Source: Tannerellaceae bacterium (GTDB lineage Bacteria; Bacteroidota; Bacteroidia; Bacteroidales; Tannerellaceae). From it: 64,000 bases of DNA. The stretch lies in assembly GCA_021201295.1 (NCBI GenBank), contig JAJQFE010000022.1, forward strand, positions 1-64,000. Reading direction: 5' to 3'. Position 1 is the first letter of the stretch. Every line of letters begins with the position of its first letter. Made by a program: the position numbers and the translations under genes. The notes beneath the pieces are model-generated. The model had not been told where the DNA came from, did not search any database, and worked only from the letters and a program-made list of their open reading frames with translations. Shown here piece by piece: positions 27,445 through 37,169 of this stretch.

Positions 27445-28021
27445 GCAAGGCCGGATCCATCGGCTTGCTTTCCACAATCAGCGGATGAATCAGGCCCGCC
27501 ATGATTGTTTTCACAGTCAGCAGGCAATAGACCTGTCTCTGTTCCTTCAGCCGGAACCCTATCAGGAACGCACCAAATGCCGGGTGGTTTATCGTGACCG
27601 GATTGAACAGATAGAGTATCATCCCTATACCATGCCGCAGATCCGTTCCCTGCGCCTGGTAACAGATGACCGGATTGACTATACCTATAAAAGTACGGAC
27701 CGGACCGCACTGAACCGTTTATATGAGCAACGAAAGGATTGTGATGATATCCTGATTATACGAAATGGGTTACTGACGGATACCTCCTTTTGTAACGTAG
27801 CCCTATGGAATGGAACGCAGTGGGAAACACCGCTTACCCCTTTATTGGAAGGAACCTGTCGCAGATCACTTTTGGAAGAAGGGAAAATCATCGCCACCCC
27901 TATTACAGAAAAAGACCTGGACCGTTTTTCCCGTATTTGCCTTTTCAATGCGATGATTGACTGGGGAGAGATCGAATTCCCTTTTATAAAACAGGAGAAC
28001 ACCATAGCGGCCCTCCCGTAA
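27413..28021 (+). CDS. pabC: Aminodeoxychorismate lyase-like class IV aminotransferase
   Basis: A 202-residue fold-type IV PLP protein. It starts MYPLLETLRIEQGRIHRLAF, with H and R residues typical of PabC, continues RDRIEQIEYHPYT and ILIIRNGLLTDTSFCNVALW (the TDTSFCNV loop binds the PLP phosphate), and ends TPLLEGTCRRSLLEEGKI and RICLFNAMIDW. It would eliminate pyruvate to give p-aminobenzoate. The start lies inside pabB. It is shorter than the classical lyase (about 270), as in other Bacteroidales. The dyad array begins 20 bp after its stop. Confidence 0.88.
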   Translation: MYPLLETLRIEQGRIHRLAFHNQRMNQARHDCFHSQQAIDLSLFLQPEPYQERTKCRVVYRDRIEQIEYHPYTMPQIRSLRLVTDDRIDYTYKSTDRTALNRLYEQRKDCDDILIIRNGLLTDTSFCNVALWNGTQWETPLTPLLEGTCRRSLLEEGKIIATPITEKDLDRFSRICLFNAMIDWGEIEFPFIKQENTIAALP

Positions 28022-28041
28022 AGTTTTCCGGTATCCGGAAA

Positions 28042-28165
28042 TAGTATACTTATTAAGACAGGATAATATACTTATTAAGACAGGATAATATACTTATTAG
28101 GTCGACTTAATATACTTATTAAGACCAGATAATATACTTATTAATCTGCTGTGATAAGTATATTA
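28042..28165. repeat. 22-bp-period array of a 14-bp dyad (array B, mirrored)
   Basis: Six dyads start at 28042, 28064, 28086, 28108, 28130 and 28152, exactly 22 bp apart. The first five read TAATATACTTATTA (one mismatch in the first); the last is inverted (TGATAAGTATATTA). This is the reverse complement of array A, including the single inverted copy at one end. Spacers are 8 bp and largely unrelated to those of array A, although AGACAGGA occurs twice. It sits between the convergent pabC and recQ genes. Confidence 0.9.
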
Positions 28166-28221
28166 ATTCCGGATCGATAGGATGAAACAACAGGGAACCA
28201 TAGTTACCTCCCTTTTCCTGG

Positions 28222-30081
28222 TCAGCCATTGGATGGCTGCTGGTTTTCTGCCTGTTGCAGGACGAACCGGATCAGAGCGATAAACACTTTTCCGAACTTT
28301 TCCAGTTTGGCTTCTCCTACACCGCGCACTTCGCGGAAGTCGTCTAATGTCTGTGGCTTCCGGGCAACCATGTCTTTCAGCGCTGCATCGGAAAAGATAA
28401 TATACGCCGGCATCTTTTCCCGTTCTGCCAATTGTTTCCGTAGCTGTTTCAGGGCATCCATCAGCTTTTCTTCGACAGATCCATGGACAATCGGACGGAT
28501 AGGTTGTGCCTTGAAGCGTTCTTTCTTTTCCCGTTTTTTCTTTTCCGGTTTGACGGTCTCTTCAGGCTCAACATACGTTGCCAACTGGGCTTGCAGCTCT
28601 CCGAAAAGTACTTTACGTCCTAACGGGGTCACTTTTAACACACTGCTGTTGGCATAATCAATTTCCATATAGCCCAGGTGTAGCATCTGGTAGAGGTATT
28701 CTTTCCAGACTTTATAGGGGAGATCCCGTCCGGCTCCGTAGGTCTTTAAGGTATCGTAGCCCAACCGTACCAGTTCCATTCTGCCGGAAGCCCGGAGAAT
28801 GTCGATCACCATCTGTATGTCCACCTTCTCCTTTGTGCGCAGGATCGCACTCAGCGCTTTCTGGACTAAGACAGTCCCGTCAAAACGTTGCGGTGGATTT
28901 TTGCAGACATCGCAGTTGCCGCAATCATGCTCTGCCTCCTCTCCGAAATAGTTCAGCAGGATACGGCGGCGGCAGATATCTGTCTCACAATACCGTTGCA
29001 TCCGGTTGAGTTTTTCCAGCGTGATCTCCATCTGTCCGCTTTCTTCGGCAAACCTCCGGAGCAACACCAGGTCACCCAGGGAGTAGAACAGTAAGGTATC
29101 ACTTTTCATCCCATCTCTTCCGGCACGTCCGATCTCCTGGTAGTAGTTCTCCATACTTCCCGGCATATTATAATGGATCACCCAGCGCACGTTGCTTTTA
29201 TCAATCCCCATCCCAAAGGCCACCGTGGCACAGACCACCTCTACCCGGTCATTGATAAAATCATCCTGTGCCTGTTCCCGGGCTTTGGCCTGCAAACCGG
29301 CATGATAGGCAACCACTTTAATATTAAACCTGGTCAGCTCTTCTGCCACTGCTACCGTATCGTTCCGCTTCATGCAATAAATGATCCCGCTTTGTCCTCT
29401 CCGTGAACGAATAAAATTGACAATGGAAGTGATCTTTTCCTTTTTCCCTAATCCTTTCCGGACGGTTAGGGAAATGTTCGGACGGTCGAAAGAGGAAATG
29501 AAAATTTCCGGATCTTTCAGGTTCAGTTGTTTAAGGATATCGGCCCGGGTCACTTTATCTGCAGTCGCAGTCAGTGCGATCACCGGAACATCCGGGAAAT
29601 GTTCTTTCAGGATCGCTAACTGCGTATATTCCGGACGGAAGTCATGTCCCCAGTGAGAGACGCAATGCGCTTCGTCAATAGCAATCAGGGAGATCTCCAT
29701 CCGGGGCAACAGCCAATCCAGTTCACCGACCAGCCCTTCCGGAGAGAGATAGAGTAATTTGATTTTTCCTTGTATACAATGTTGTTTGATGCGTTGCTTT
29801 TCCTCTTCCGGTAACATGCTGTTGAGAGCTGCCGCCGGAATCCCGTTGGCCACCAGGCCTTCTACCTGGTCTTTCATCAGGGCAATCAGGGGAGACACCA
29901 CAATCGTAGTACCGGGCAGATAGATGGCCGGTAACTGGAAACAAATGGATTTACCACCTCCAGTAGGCATTAACACCAGGGCATCTTTCTTCTGTAAAAT
30001 ACGTTGAATGATCTCTGCCTGTAACGGACGGAAAGTAGAATATCCGAAAAACTTCTTAAGTAGTAGTTGTACTTCTTTCAT
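28222..30081 (-). CDS. recQ: RecQ-family ATP-dependent DNA helicase
   Basis: This intact helicase of about 620 residues shows ordered landmarks: FGYSTFRPLQAEII (motif 0), LMPTGGGKSICFQLPA (Walker A), LIAIDEAHCVSHWGHDFRPEY (DEAH box and aromatic loop), VIALTATA, ATVAFGMGIDKSNVRWVIH, and YYQEIGRAGRDGMKSD (motif VI). The Zn-binding region CRRRILLNYFGE to CGNCDVC, an RQC domain and a C-terminal HRDC domain (PQTLDDFREVRGVGEAKLEK) follow. It acts in recombination and fork repair. Start MKEVQLLLKKFFGYS (30081) was preferred over the 14-residue upstream extension. Confidence 0.95.
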   Translation of the reverse strand: MKEVQLLLKKFFGYSTFRPLQAEIIQRILQKKDALVLMPTGGGKSICFQLPAIYLPGTTIVVSPLIALMKDQVEGLVANGIPAAALNSMLPEEEKQRIKQHCIQGKIKLLYLSPEGLVGELDWLLPRMEISLIAIDEAHCVSHWGHDFRPEYTQLAILKEHFPDVPVIALTATADKVTRADILKQLNLKDPEIFISSFDRPNISLTVRKGLGKKEKITSIVNFIRSRRGQSGIIYCMKRNDTVAVAEELTRFNIKVVAYHAGLQAKAREQAQDDFINDRVEVVCATVAFGMGIDKSNVRWVIHYNMPGSMENYYQEIGRAGRDGMKSDTLLFYSLGDLVLLRRFAEESGQMEITLEKLNRMQRYCETDICRRRILLNYFGEEAEHDCGNCDVCKNPPQRFDGTVLVQKALSAILRTKEKVDIQMVIDILRASGRMELVRLGYDTLKTYGAGRDLPYKVWKEYLYQMLHLGYMEIDYANSSVLKVTPLGRKVLFGELQAQLATYVEPEETVKPEKKKREKKERFKAQPIRPIVHGSVEEKLMDALKQLRKQLAEREKMPAYIIFSDAALKDMVARKPQTLDDFREVRGVGEAKLEKFGKVFIALIRFVLQQAENQQPSNG

Positions 30082-30237
30082 ATGTAAAAGGTTTGGTAAA
30101 GATAGGGAAAAATAATCATACAAAGGTAAAGGAATCTCTTTTAATAATCAATTATCTGACTTCTTGTTTCTCAGGATTTTGTGACGGTTTCTGTCAGATT
30201 TAAGAAGTGAAAAAGTGTTTAATTCATAGGTTTTGAG

Positions 30238-30245
30238 TATATTTG
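30238..30245 (+). promoter_or_regulatory. -7 box ahead of the ECF sigma gene
   Basis: TATATTTG matches TAnnTTTG, 21 bp before the sigma factor start. It would drive the regulatory pair of the GH109 locus. Confidence 0.45.
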
Positions 30246-30265
30246 CTCACTAAGGGTATCAGATT

Positions 30266-30859
30266 ATGCTTAATCTACAGGAAGATATACTGATCCGGGT
30301 TAATCAGGGAGATGTGAAATCATTTGAACACTTGTATCATACCTTCTATGTATATCTTTGTGCCGTAGCCACTAAATATATATATGACCCGGAAACTGCT
30401 AAAGAAATTGTCAATGATGTCTTTTTGAATATCTGGAATAATCATACCCCACTTACTTCTCCGGTAAATGCCTATTTGGTAAAGGCTGTCAGGAACCGCT
30501 GCCTGAACCATCTTCGCCAGAAACGTCTGGACGAAGTCCCGCTAACTGAAATACAGAAGAAGCTGCTGCAGTTCCGTGAGGAACTGGTCTGGCAGGAAGA
30601 ACGCCCCTTACAACGGCTGGAGCAGGAGGAAACACGGGAAAGGGTTTCCCGGGCTATTAATCATTTACCAAAGAAATGCAGGGATATCTTTATCCAGCAT
30701 TTGTATTATAATAAGACTTCAGAAGAAATTGCAGTGACGGAACACATCAGTCCCAGTACTGTCCGTGTACAGATCCGGATCGCTATCGCTAAATTAAAGC
30801 CTTTATTGAAGGATATGACGATTACTTCTCTGATTATTTTCAGTTTTTTTCAAAAATAA
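30266..30859 (+). CDS. ECF-type RNA polymerase sigma factor
   Basis: A 197-residue two-domain sigma factor of the Bacteroidetes RpoE-like group. Region 2 is FEHLYHTFYVYLCAVATKYI, then ETAKEIVNDVFLNIW and LVKAVRNRCLNHLRQKR; region 4 is INHLPKKCRDIFIQHLYYNK with the helix-turn-helix TSEEIAVTEHISPSTVRVQI. It is followed 80 bp later by a FecR-type anti-sigma gene, then by an STN-domain SusC and a SusD. This is the arrangement of trans-envelope signalling in which substrate arrival at SusC releases the sigma factor to transcribe the locus. Confidence 0.92.
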   Translation: MLNLQEDILIRVNQGDVKSFEHLYHTFYVYLCAVATKYIYDPETAKEIVNDVFLNIWNNHTPLTSPVNAYLVKAVRNRCLNHLRQKRLDEVPLTEIQKKLLQFREELVWQEERPLQRLEQEETRERVSRAINHLPKKCRDIFIQHLYYNKTSEEIAVTEHISPSTVRVQIRIAIAKLKPLLKDMTITSLIIFSFFQK

Positions 30860-30939
30860 CCGAATTTCTTTTAAACGCTTTTCTCTTTTCCAGTGTATAT
30901 ATTCATAGTAAGCACATGCTGGTTATACCTTAAATAAAT

Positions 30940-31942
30940 ATGGAAGAGCAACCTATACATATCCTTCTTTTCAATTATTTTTCCGGACACTCCACTCCGG
31001 AAGAAGAACAGGCGATCTGGCAATGGCTGGAAGCGGATGAACAACATAAAAAAGTATTCACAAAGATGTCGGATTGGTGGGCAACCGTGCATGTACCCTG
31101 GTTTGATTCCGGTAAGCGGGCTGATTTCATTCGTCATTTCAGTGCCGTGCAGACTGCCCGGAATATCCGGGAAAAGAGATTTCACATCCACCTGTTAGGT
31201 AAGATTGCTGCTTCGCTTTTAGTGTTGGTTACGTTAGGAGCCGTAAGTTTCCAGGCTGGAAAACAGAGTTTCCGGGAAGAGGAGTCTGTGGTTTTTCTGG
31301 AGACTCATGTGCCTTTCGGAGGGAATAACCGGATTACTTTACCGGATGAGACGCAGGTCTGGATCAATGCAGGATCTACTCTGACCTATACGGAAGACAG
31401 GAAAAAAATATCCGGGAAGTAGCCTTACAAGGGGAAGCCTATTTTGAAGTTTCTCCGGATTCTGTAAAACCTTTTATTATAAAAACCGGCAGGCTGGATG
31501 TCCGAGTGACAGGTACCAGCTTTAATATACAGGCTTACGAGGAAGAAGAGACAGTGGATGTGGTGCTGTTTCCGGTAAAGTGAATGTTTTTCTGCCTGAC
31601 CGGGAGGCTGAACAGGAGTTGGAAATGATGCCTGATACATGGTTGAGCTACCATAAGGCTACAGCGGGTGTTTCGGTTGAACGGGTGACAGGAACTGATT
31701 GTTGTGCCTGGAAGGAGGGTATCATCCGTTTTACGGATCAGACATTTATCCGGTTAGTACCGCAATTGGAAAGGAAATTCAATGTCCGTATTCAGGTCGA
31801 GAGTGCACGGCTGTCTGAGGAGATTTTTTTCGGTAGTTTTACTGCTGACCATACGTTATATGACATATTGGAAGAGGTGAATGTCGAAAAGAAATATACC
31901 TGGACCCGGCAGGGTGGCAGTGTAATAATACGTGATAAATAA
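30940..31942 (+). pseudogene. FecR-type anti-sigma factor, two frameshifts
   Basis: The protein starts EEQPIHILLFNYFSGHSTPE (N-terminal sigma-binding region) and has one membrane segment (KIAASLLVLVTLGAVSF, about 86-102). The FecR domain follows: THVPFGGNNRITLPDETQVW, GEAYFEVSPDSVKPFIIKTG, DVRVTGTSFNIQAYE, and a C-terminal secretin-like part (EEIFFGSFTADHTLYDILEE). The frame breaks at an A7 run (31402-31408, one A too many) and at T3 (31569-31571, one T too few); repairing both gives a normal FecR of about 333 residues. If the lesions are real, sigma control of the locus would be lost or constitutive. Confidence 0.85.
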
Positions 31943-32063
31943 TATGAACAGTACTTACTAAAATCAATTTTTTATGGCATAAACAATGAAACTAAAATCT
32001 AAGGTCCGATTTGGAATGATCTGAATTTATTACGAATAACAGTTATTTATTAAATCTAATTAC

Positions 32064-35000
32064 ATGAAAAAGTATTTTTCTAATACCACAGCCAGACTGT
32101 TGGTTACAGCCCTTCTTTTGGGGTCAACGCCAATACTCCCGGGAATGGTTCATGCATCAGAACTGAAGGCATATAGGATGTCTGTACAGTTGCAAAACAC
32201 AACTTTGAGAGAACTTTTCGACCTGATTGAAGAAAAGTTTGACTACTCCTTCCTTATCAGGAATAATGACATCGATCTGGATGAGCGTATTACCATTGAT
32301 ATGACAGACCATTCAGTGGAAGAAATCCTGAAAAACGCTTTGAAGAACCAGGATGCTGAATTTGTAGTGAATGAGAACCGTATCATTGTGTACAAAGCGT
32401 CCGTTTCTGCTACTCATACACAAAAAACAGAAGTCAACCCGGTTTCCCAGCAAACCATTAAAGTTACCGGTGTAGTGATCGATGCTATGACCGGAGAGCC
32501 GGTGATTGGAGCCAACCTGTTAATCAAAGACAGTTCTGGCGGGACCAGTACGGACTTTGACGGGAATTTTACTATTGAAGTTCCACCCGGAACTGTCCTG
32601 ATCGTTTCCTATATCGGGTATAATCATCAGGAGGTAGTGGTGCAGTCTACTCCCATGACGATTCGTTTGCGGGAAGATACGAAAACACTGGATGAAGTAG
32701 TGGTGGTGGGATATACTGTCCAGAGAAGAGAAAGTCTGACGGGCGCTATGCAGGTGGTGAGTGGTGAAACATTGAATACCAATACCACTCCTTCAGTAGA
32801 AAATATGCTGGTGGGTAAATCTGCCGGAGTTTCTGTCACACCGGGTTCCGGCCAGCCGGGTGCATCCGGTAAAGTAGTGATCCGTGGTAAATCGACGATC
32901 AACGGAAGTTCAGACCCGCTTTGGGTAATTGATGGTGTGATTGTAGGTACCAGTTCCGGGGATTTGAATCCGGCGGATATTGCTTCGATGTCTATTCTGA
33001 AAGATGCTGCCTCTACGGCTATTTATGGTTCCCAGGGAGCAAATGGAGTGATTGTAGTTACTACGAAGAAAGGACGTACCGGAAAAGCAGCTGTTCAGGC
33101 TTCCATTAAACTGGGGGTAAACCAATTGACCCGGGGAAATGTGGAAATGATGAACGGGGCAGAATTGTATGATTATTTCAAGAGTTTCCACAATCAGGAC
33201 AAGATCACTTTTGCCCGTTACGATGCAAGTCTGAGAAATGCAAATTATGACTGGTTTAAAGAGGGAACAAAATTAGGTTTTACACAGGACTACAATGTGT
33301 CGGTAAGTGGTGGATCGGAAAAGATCAAAACCTATATTTCTGTCGGATATTATAACGAAGAGGGAGCTGTGAAAGATTATGATTATTCCCGTTATAATTT
33401 CCGTTTCAATGTGGATTACGACGTAACGGACTGGTTGAAGGTGAAACCGCAAATGAGTGCATCCCGCAGGGATATCATGGATCAGGCACCGGATGTCAGC
33501 GTATTTTATAGTCTTTTACCCTGGAATTCCCCGTATGATAGTCATGGTGATTTGTTGGATTCCGTCCATCTGAGTGGGTGAAGAGTACCGGAAATAACCA
33601 TATGTATGACCTGCAATGGAATTTTGAAAAGACATTGGCTTATGAGGTCATGGCGAATCTGGATTTTGATGTGAAACTGACGGACTGGCTGACCTTTGCC
33701 TCTGTAAACAGCTACCGGTATATCAACCGGACCCGTAAGAACTATGAGGACCCCCGTTCAAGGGATGGGGCTGGTTATAATGGAAATCTGGATGATAAGA
33801 TCGAACAGTCTTACCGGGTGTATAGTAACCAGTTGCTACGTTTTAATAAATTAATTGACAAACATAGCATCAGTGGAGTGTTAGCCTATGAATGGAACTC
33901 CTATACCTTTACCAAAAATGAATCCACCGTGAGCGGTTCTGGTGCCGGTTTCACGGTGGCTGACGCTGCTGCTACTCCACGGATGATTATGGGAGCACAG
34001 GAGGAATATGCGGTACAATCTTTTCTGGCAAATGTGAACTATGCTTACGATCATAAGTATCTGGCACAGGTTTCTTTTCACCGGGATGGTGCTTCCAATT
34101 TTGGGGTCAATGCGCGGTATGGTAATTTTTATTCCTTAAGTGCAGGATGGAATGTTCACCGGGAAGATTTCTTTACACTCGATTTTGTGAACCAGTTGAA
34201 GCTACGTGCCAGCTATGGTTCGGTAGGAAAACGTCCGGAAGAATATTATCCTCAGTATTTCCTGTATGACACACAGAGTTATGATGAAGTGCCGGGTGGA
34301 ATTATTACCCAGGTTGAGAATAAAGACCTGACCTGGAAAAAGATCTACACAACCGGGTTGGGACTGGACCTGACTCTGTTTGAACGGCTGGATATTAGTC
34401 TGGATTATTATAATAAAAATACTTCAAACTTATTATATGAAGTACCGTTGCCTTCTGTAACCGGGTTGAACAAATCCTGGCAGAATGTAGGCTCTGTCCG
34501 TAACCGGGGATTTGAAGTAACAATTTCATATGATGTTCTTCTAGGGGTGAAAGATTGGGACTGGAGTGTCAGTGCGAATCTGGGACTGAACCGGAACCAG
34601 ATCCGGGAATTGTATGGGGATCAGCCTGAAATTATTGTAGAAAGTGGTTCCGGAGTGATTGATAATGCCAATCTTTTACTAAAACCCGGAATGGATATGG
34701 ATACCTGGTACCTGACAGAGTGGGCGGGGGTAGATGTGCAGACCGGTCAGCCCCAATGGTATATGACCAATGAAGCAGGTGAACGGGTAATCACTAATGA
34801 TTATGGAGAAGCCTCATCTCATAAAGTGGCTGTTGGAACTGCCAGCCCGGATTTCTTTGGAGGATTCTCTACGGATCTGAGATATAAGAATTTTGACCTG
34901 TCTGCTTTCTTCAGTTATTCGGTAGGAGGAAAGATCTATAATTATAACCGGATTGAATATGATTCGGATGGCGCTTATAATGACAGGAATCAGATGAAGC

Positions 35001-35361
35001 TACAGAAGGGTTGGAGCCGTTGGGAAAACCTGGCGATATAGCTACCCATCCGCAGGCTTCCTATGGGAATGCTTCCGGCTCTAACAAAGGCTCTTCCCGC
35101 CATCTGGAAAGCAGGACCTATCTGAAGATGAAATCATTGAGTTTCGGATATAATTTTAATTTGCCTAGACTGCAAATTTCAAATATGAGAGTCTATTTCA
35201 GTGCGGAAAATCTCTTTACGATCACCAGCTTTTCCGGTATTGATCCGGAATTGCCCCCTGCTTATATAGCCAGAGAGGATAAATATCAGATTACAGGGGT
35301 TGCTACCAGTATTTATCCCCAGACACGTAAATTTATGTTTGGTGTAAGTCTTAACTTCTAA
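32064..35361 (+). pseudogene. STN-domain SusC/RagA transporter, two frameshifts
   Basis: About 1100 residues when repaired. Domain order: signal peptide (LLVTALLLGSTPILPGMVHA), STN signalling domain (about 40-115, VQLQNTTLRELFDLIEEKF), carboxypeptidase-like domain (IKVTGVVIDAMTGEPVIGAN), TonB box and plug (TLDEVVVVGYTVQRRES, DPLWVIDGVIVG), then the barrel to KFMFGVSLNF. The STN domain fits the upstream ECF sigma/FecR pair. Frames break near 33575-33582 (HLSG*, continuing WVKSTGNNHMYD) and at an A4 run at 35025-35028, where one more A restores RWEKPGDIATHPQAS. It is followed 11 bp later by the SusD gene. Confidence 0.9.
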
Positions 35362-35372
35362 ATTAACGAGAA

Positions 35373-37043
35373 ATGAAAAAGATATTCCTATTTATAATGA
35401 TTGTTTGTGCATTTACTGCATGCGATCTGGAACGGTTCCCTTATGACAAGTATACACAGGAACAGGTTGAAGATGACCTGGAGATTTTATTAACTGGTTG
35501 TTACTCCCGTTTGAAAAACTGGTCTAATAATATGCACTTTGTAGGGGAATTTGGCGGAGATAATGTGATGAAGCAGGCCACTTCTACAGATTCCTGGTTT
35601 GAATTTATTTCTTACGACCATACACCGACGAATGCCCGTATGACATCCTTCTGGACGGATAGCTATAAAGTAATCTCACAGGCCAGTGATATTATTAGGT
35701 TAGCGAATGAAGGAAACTATGGAGAAGTAGACCAGCTCGTAGGAGAGGCCTATTATCTTCGGGGTATGATGTATTTATATTTATGCCGTACATTTGGCCG
35801 ACCCTATTATCAGAGTCCGCAGACTAATCTGGGCGTACCTCTGGTGAATGGGCTTCCGGAAGATATGAGTAATCTGGTACTACCGGACAGAGCTACTGTA
35901 AAAGAAACCTATGAACAGGCGATTGCAGATCTGGAAAAGGCTGAATCTCTCCTGGCATCTGAGAGGAGGTCTATTTATGCCTCCAAAGAAGTTGCGCAGG
36001 CACTTCTTTCCCGTATCTATCTTTATATGAGCAGAACCTATGAAAATCCGGAAACAGACTATGCAGATAAATCCATCCGGTATGCGGATCTGGTGATCCA
36101 CTCCGGTAACTATGAACTACTGGCTAGAGAAAATTTCCTGAAATACAATGAACTGGAACCGGACGCTCCTTCCCAGACTGAAATGATTTTTGCTGTGAAG
36201 CGGGTCTTATCTGAATTTACCAGTAGTGACCTCTTCGGAAGTATTGGCAGTATGTATTCTACTATTTATGGAGTAGGATGGGGAGAAGTCTATGCAAGTG
36301 GAGACTATCTGGACTTATTGTATGAAGTAGAAGATAAAAAGGATGCCCGCTGGGCTTTTATCAGTCCGGAATATGCCAAGGAAGAGAAAGAAGTCTTTCG
36401 CTATATTGTTACCCAACGGAATGAGCAGGGTGAAGTTACCGGATATAACTACTGTCAGGATGTGATTACCGGTAGTGCAGGAAATTATGCTGTCACTATA
36501 GATGGTGTGAACTATCCGTTGACATTAGTCAAAGAAGCAGACAGAACCTATACGATTCATTATACCGGAACGGTTTATACCGGACATATAGACCAGCGGA
36601 TGGTTGAGAGTAACGGCTATCCTCAGTTCTTTATTATTAAATGTTCGATGCAGGGAGGAGAGAGCCAGTTGCATTCTCCAATCGTAATCCGCCTGGTGGA
36701 AATGTATCTGAATAAAGCAGAAGCATATGTGAAGAAAGGAGATTATGCCCGTGCATTGGAAGCGTTAAATAAAGTCCGGGGAAGAGCTATTACCGGAGGA
36801 GAATATGAATCATTAACAGCGGAAAATGCAGTTGAGCGGATCGTAAAAGAGAGACGTCTGGAATTAGCCTTTGAAGCACACCGAACAGTAGACATATACA
36901 GGCTGGGCCATACATTGAAACGTCCGTATCCGGGCATTCATAATCAACTCTTGGAAGTGCCGGCTACGGCTAACCGGGTGATTCAATATATTCCCTTGGA
37001 TGAGATCAATGCCTATCCGGGAACGTTTACACAAAATCCATAA
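35373..37043 (+). CDS. SusD/RagB-type lipoprotein of the GH109 locus
   Basis: This intact 556-residue lipoprotein has the signal IFLFIMIVCAFTACDLERFP (Cys about 17). SusD helices include GEAYYLRGMMYLYLCRTFGR and QALLSRIYLYMSRTYEN, and the C-terminal part carries RLVEMYLNKAEAYVKKGDYA and KERRLELAFEAHRTVDIYR. It pairs with the SusC encoded just upstream; both precede the GH109 gene. An internal segment (about 350-410) with repeated YTxHYTGTVYTGHI is unlike classical SusD and could form part of the ligand surface. Confidence 0.93.
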   Translation: MKKIFLFIMIVCAFTACDLERFPYDKYTQEQVEDDLEILLTGCYSRLKNWSNNMHFVGEFGGDNVMKQATSTDSWFEFISYDHTPTNARMTSFWTDSYKVISQASDIIRLANEGNYGEVDQLVGEAYYLRGMMYLYLCRTFGRPYYQSPQTNLGVPLVNGLPEDMSNLVLPDRATVKETYEQAIADLEKAESLLASERRSIYASKEVAQALLSRIYLYMSRTYENPETDYADKSIRYADLVIHSGNYELLARENFLKYNELEPDAPSQTEMIFAVKRVLSEFTSSDLFGSIGSMYSTIYGVGWGEVYASGDYLDLLYEVEDKKDARWAFISPEYAKEEKEVFRYIVTQRNEQGEVTGYNYCQDVITGSAGNYAVTIDGVNYPLTLVKEADRTYTIHYTGTVYTGHIDQRMVESNGYPQFFIIKCSMQGGESQLHSPIVIRLVEMYLNKAEAYVKKGDYARALEALNKVRGRAITGGEYESLTAENAVERIVKERRLELAFEAHRTVDIYRLGHTLKRPYPGIHNQLLEVPATANRVIQYIPLDEINAYPGTFTQNP

Positions 37044-37169
37044 TTGTATGGAGATGCTGAATTTATAAACAAAGAACTATTTATAAACACTAAGGTAAGT
37101 CACAAAAGAGGGGTTGTTTTTAAAGAAAATACCCTACTTTTGTTGACTTACTAAAAATACAGGATTAAC

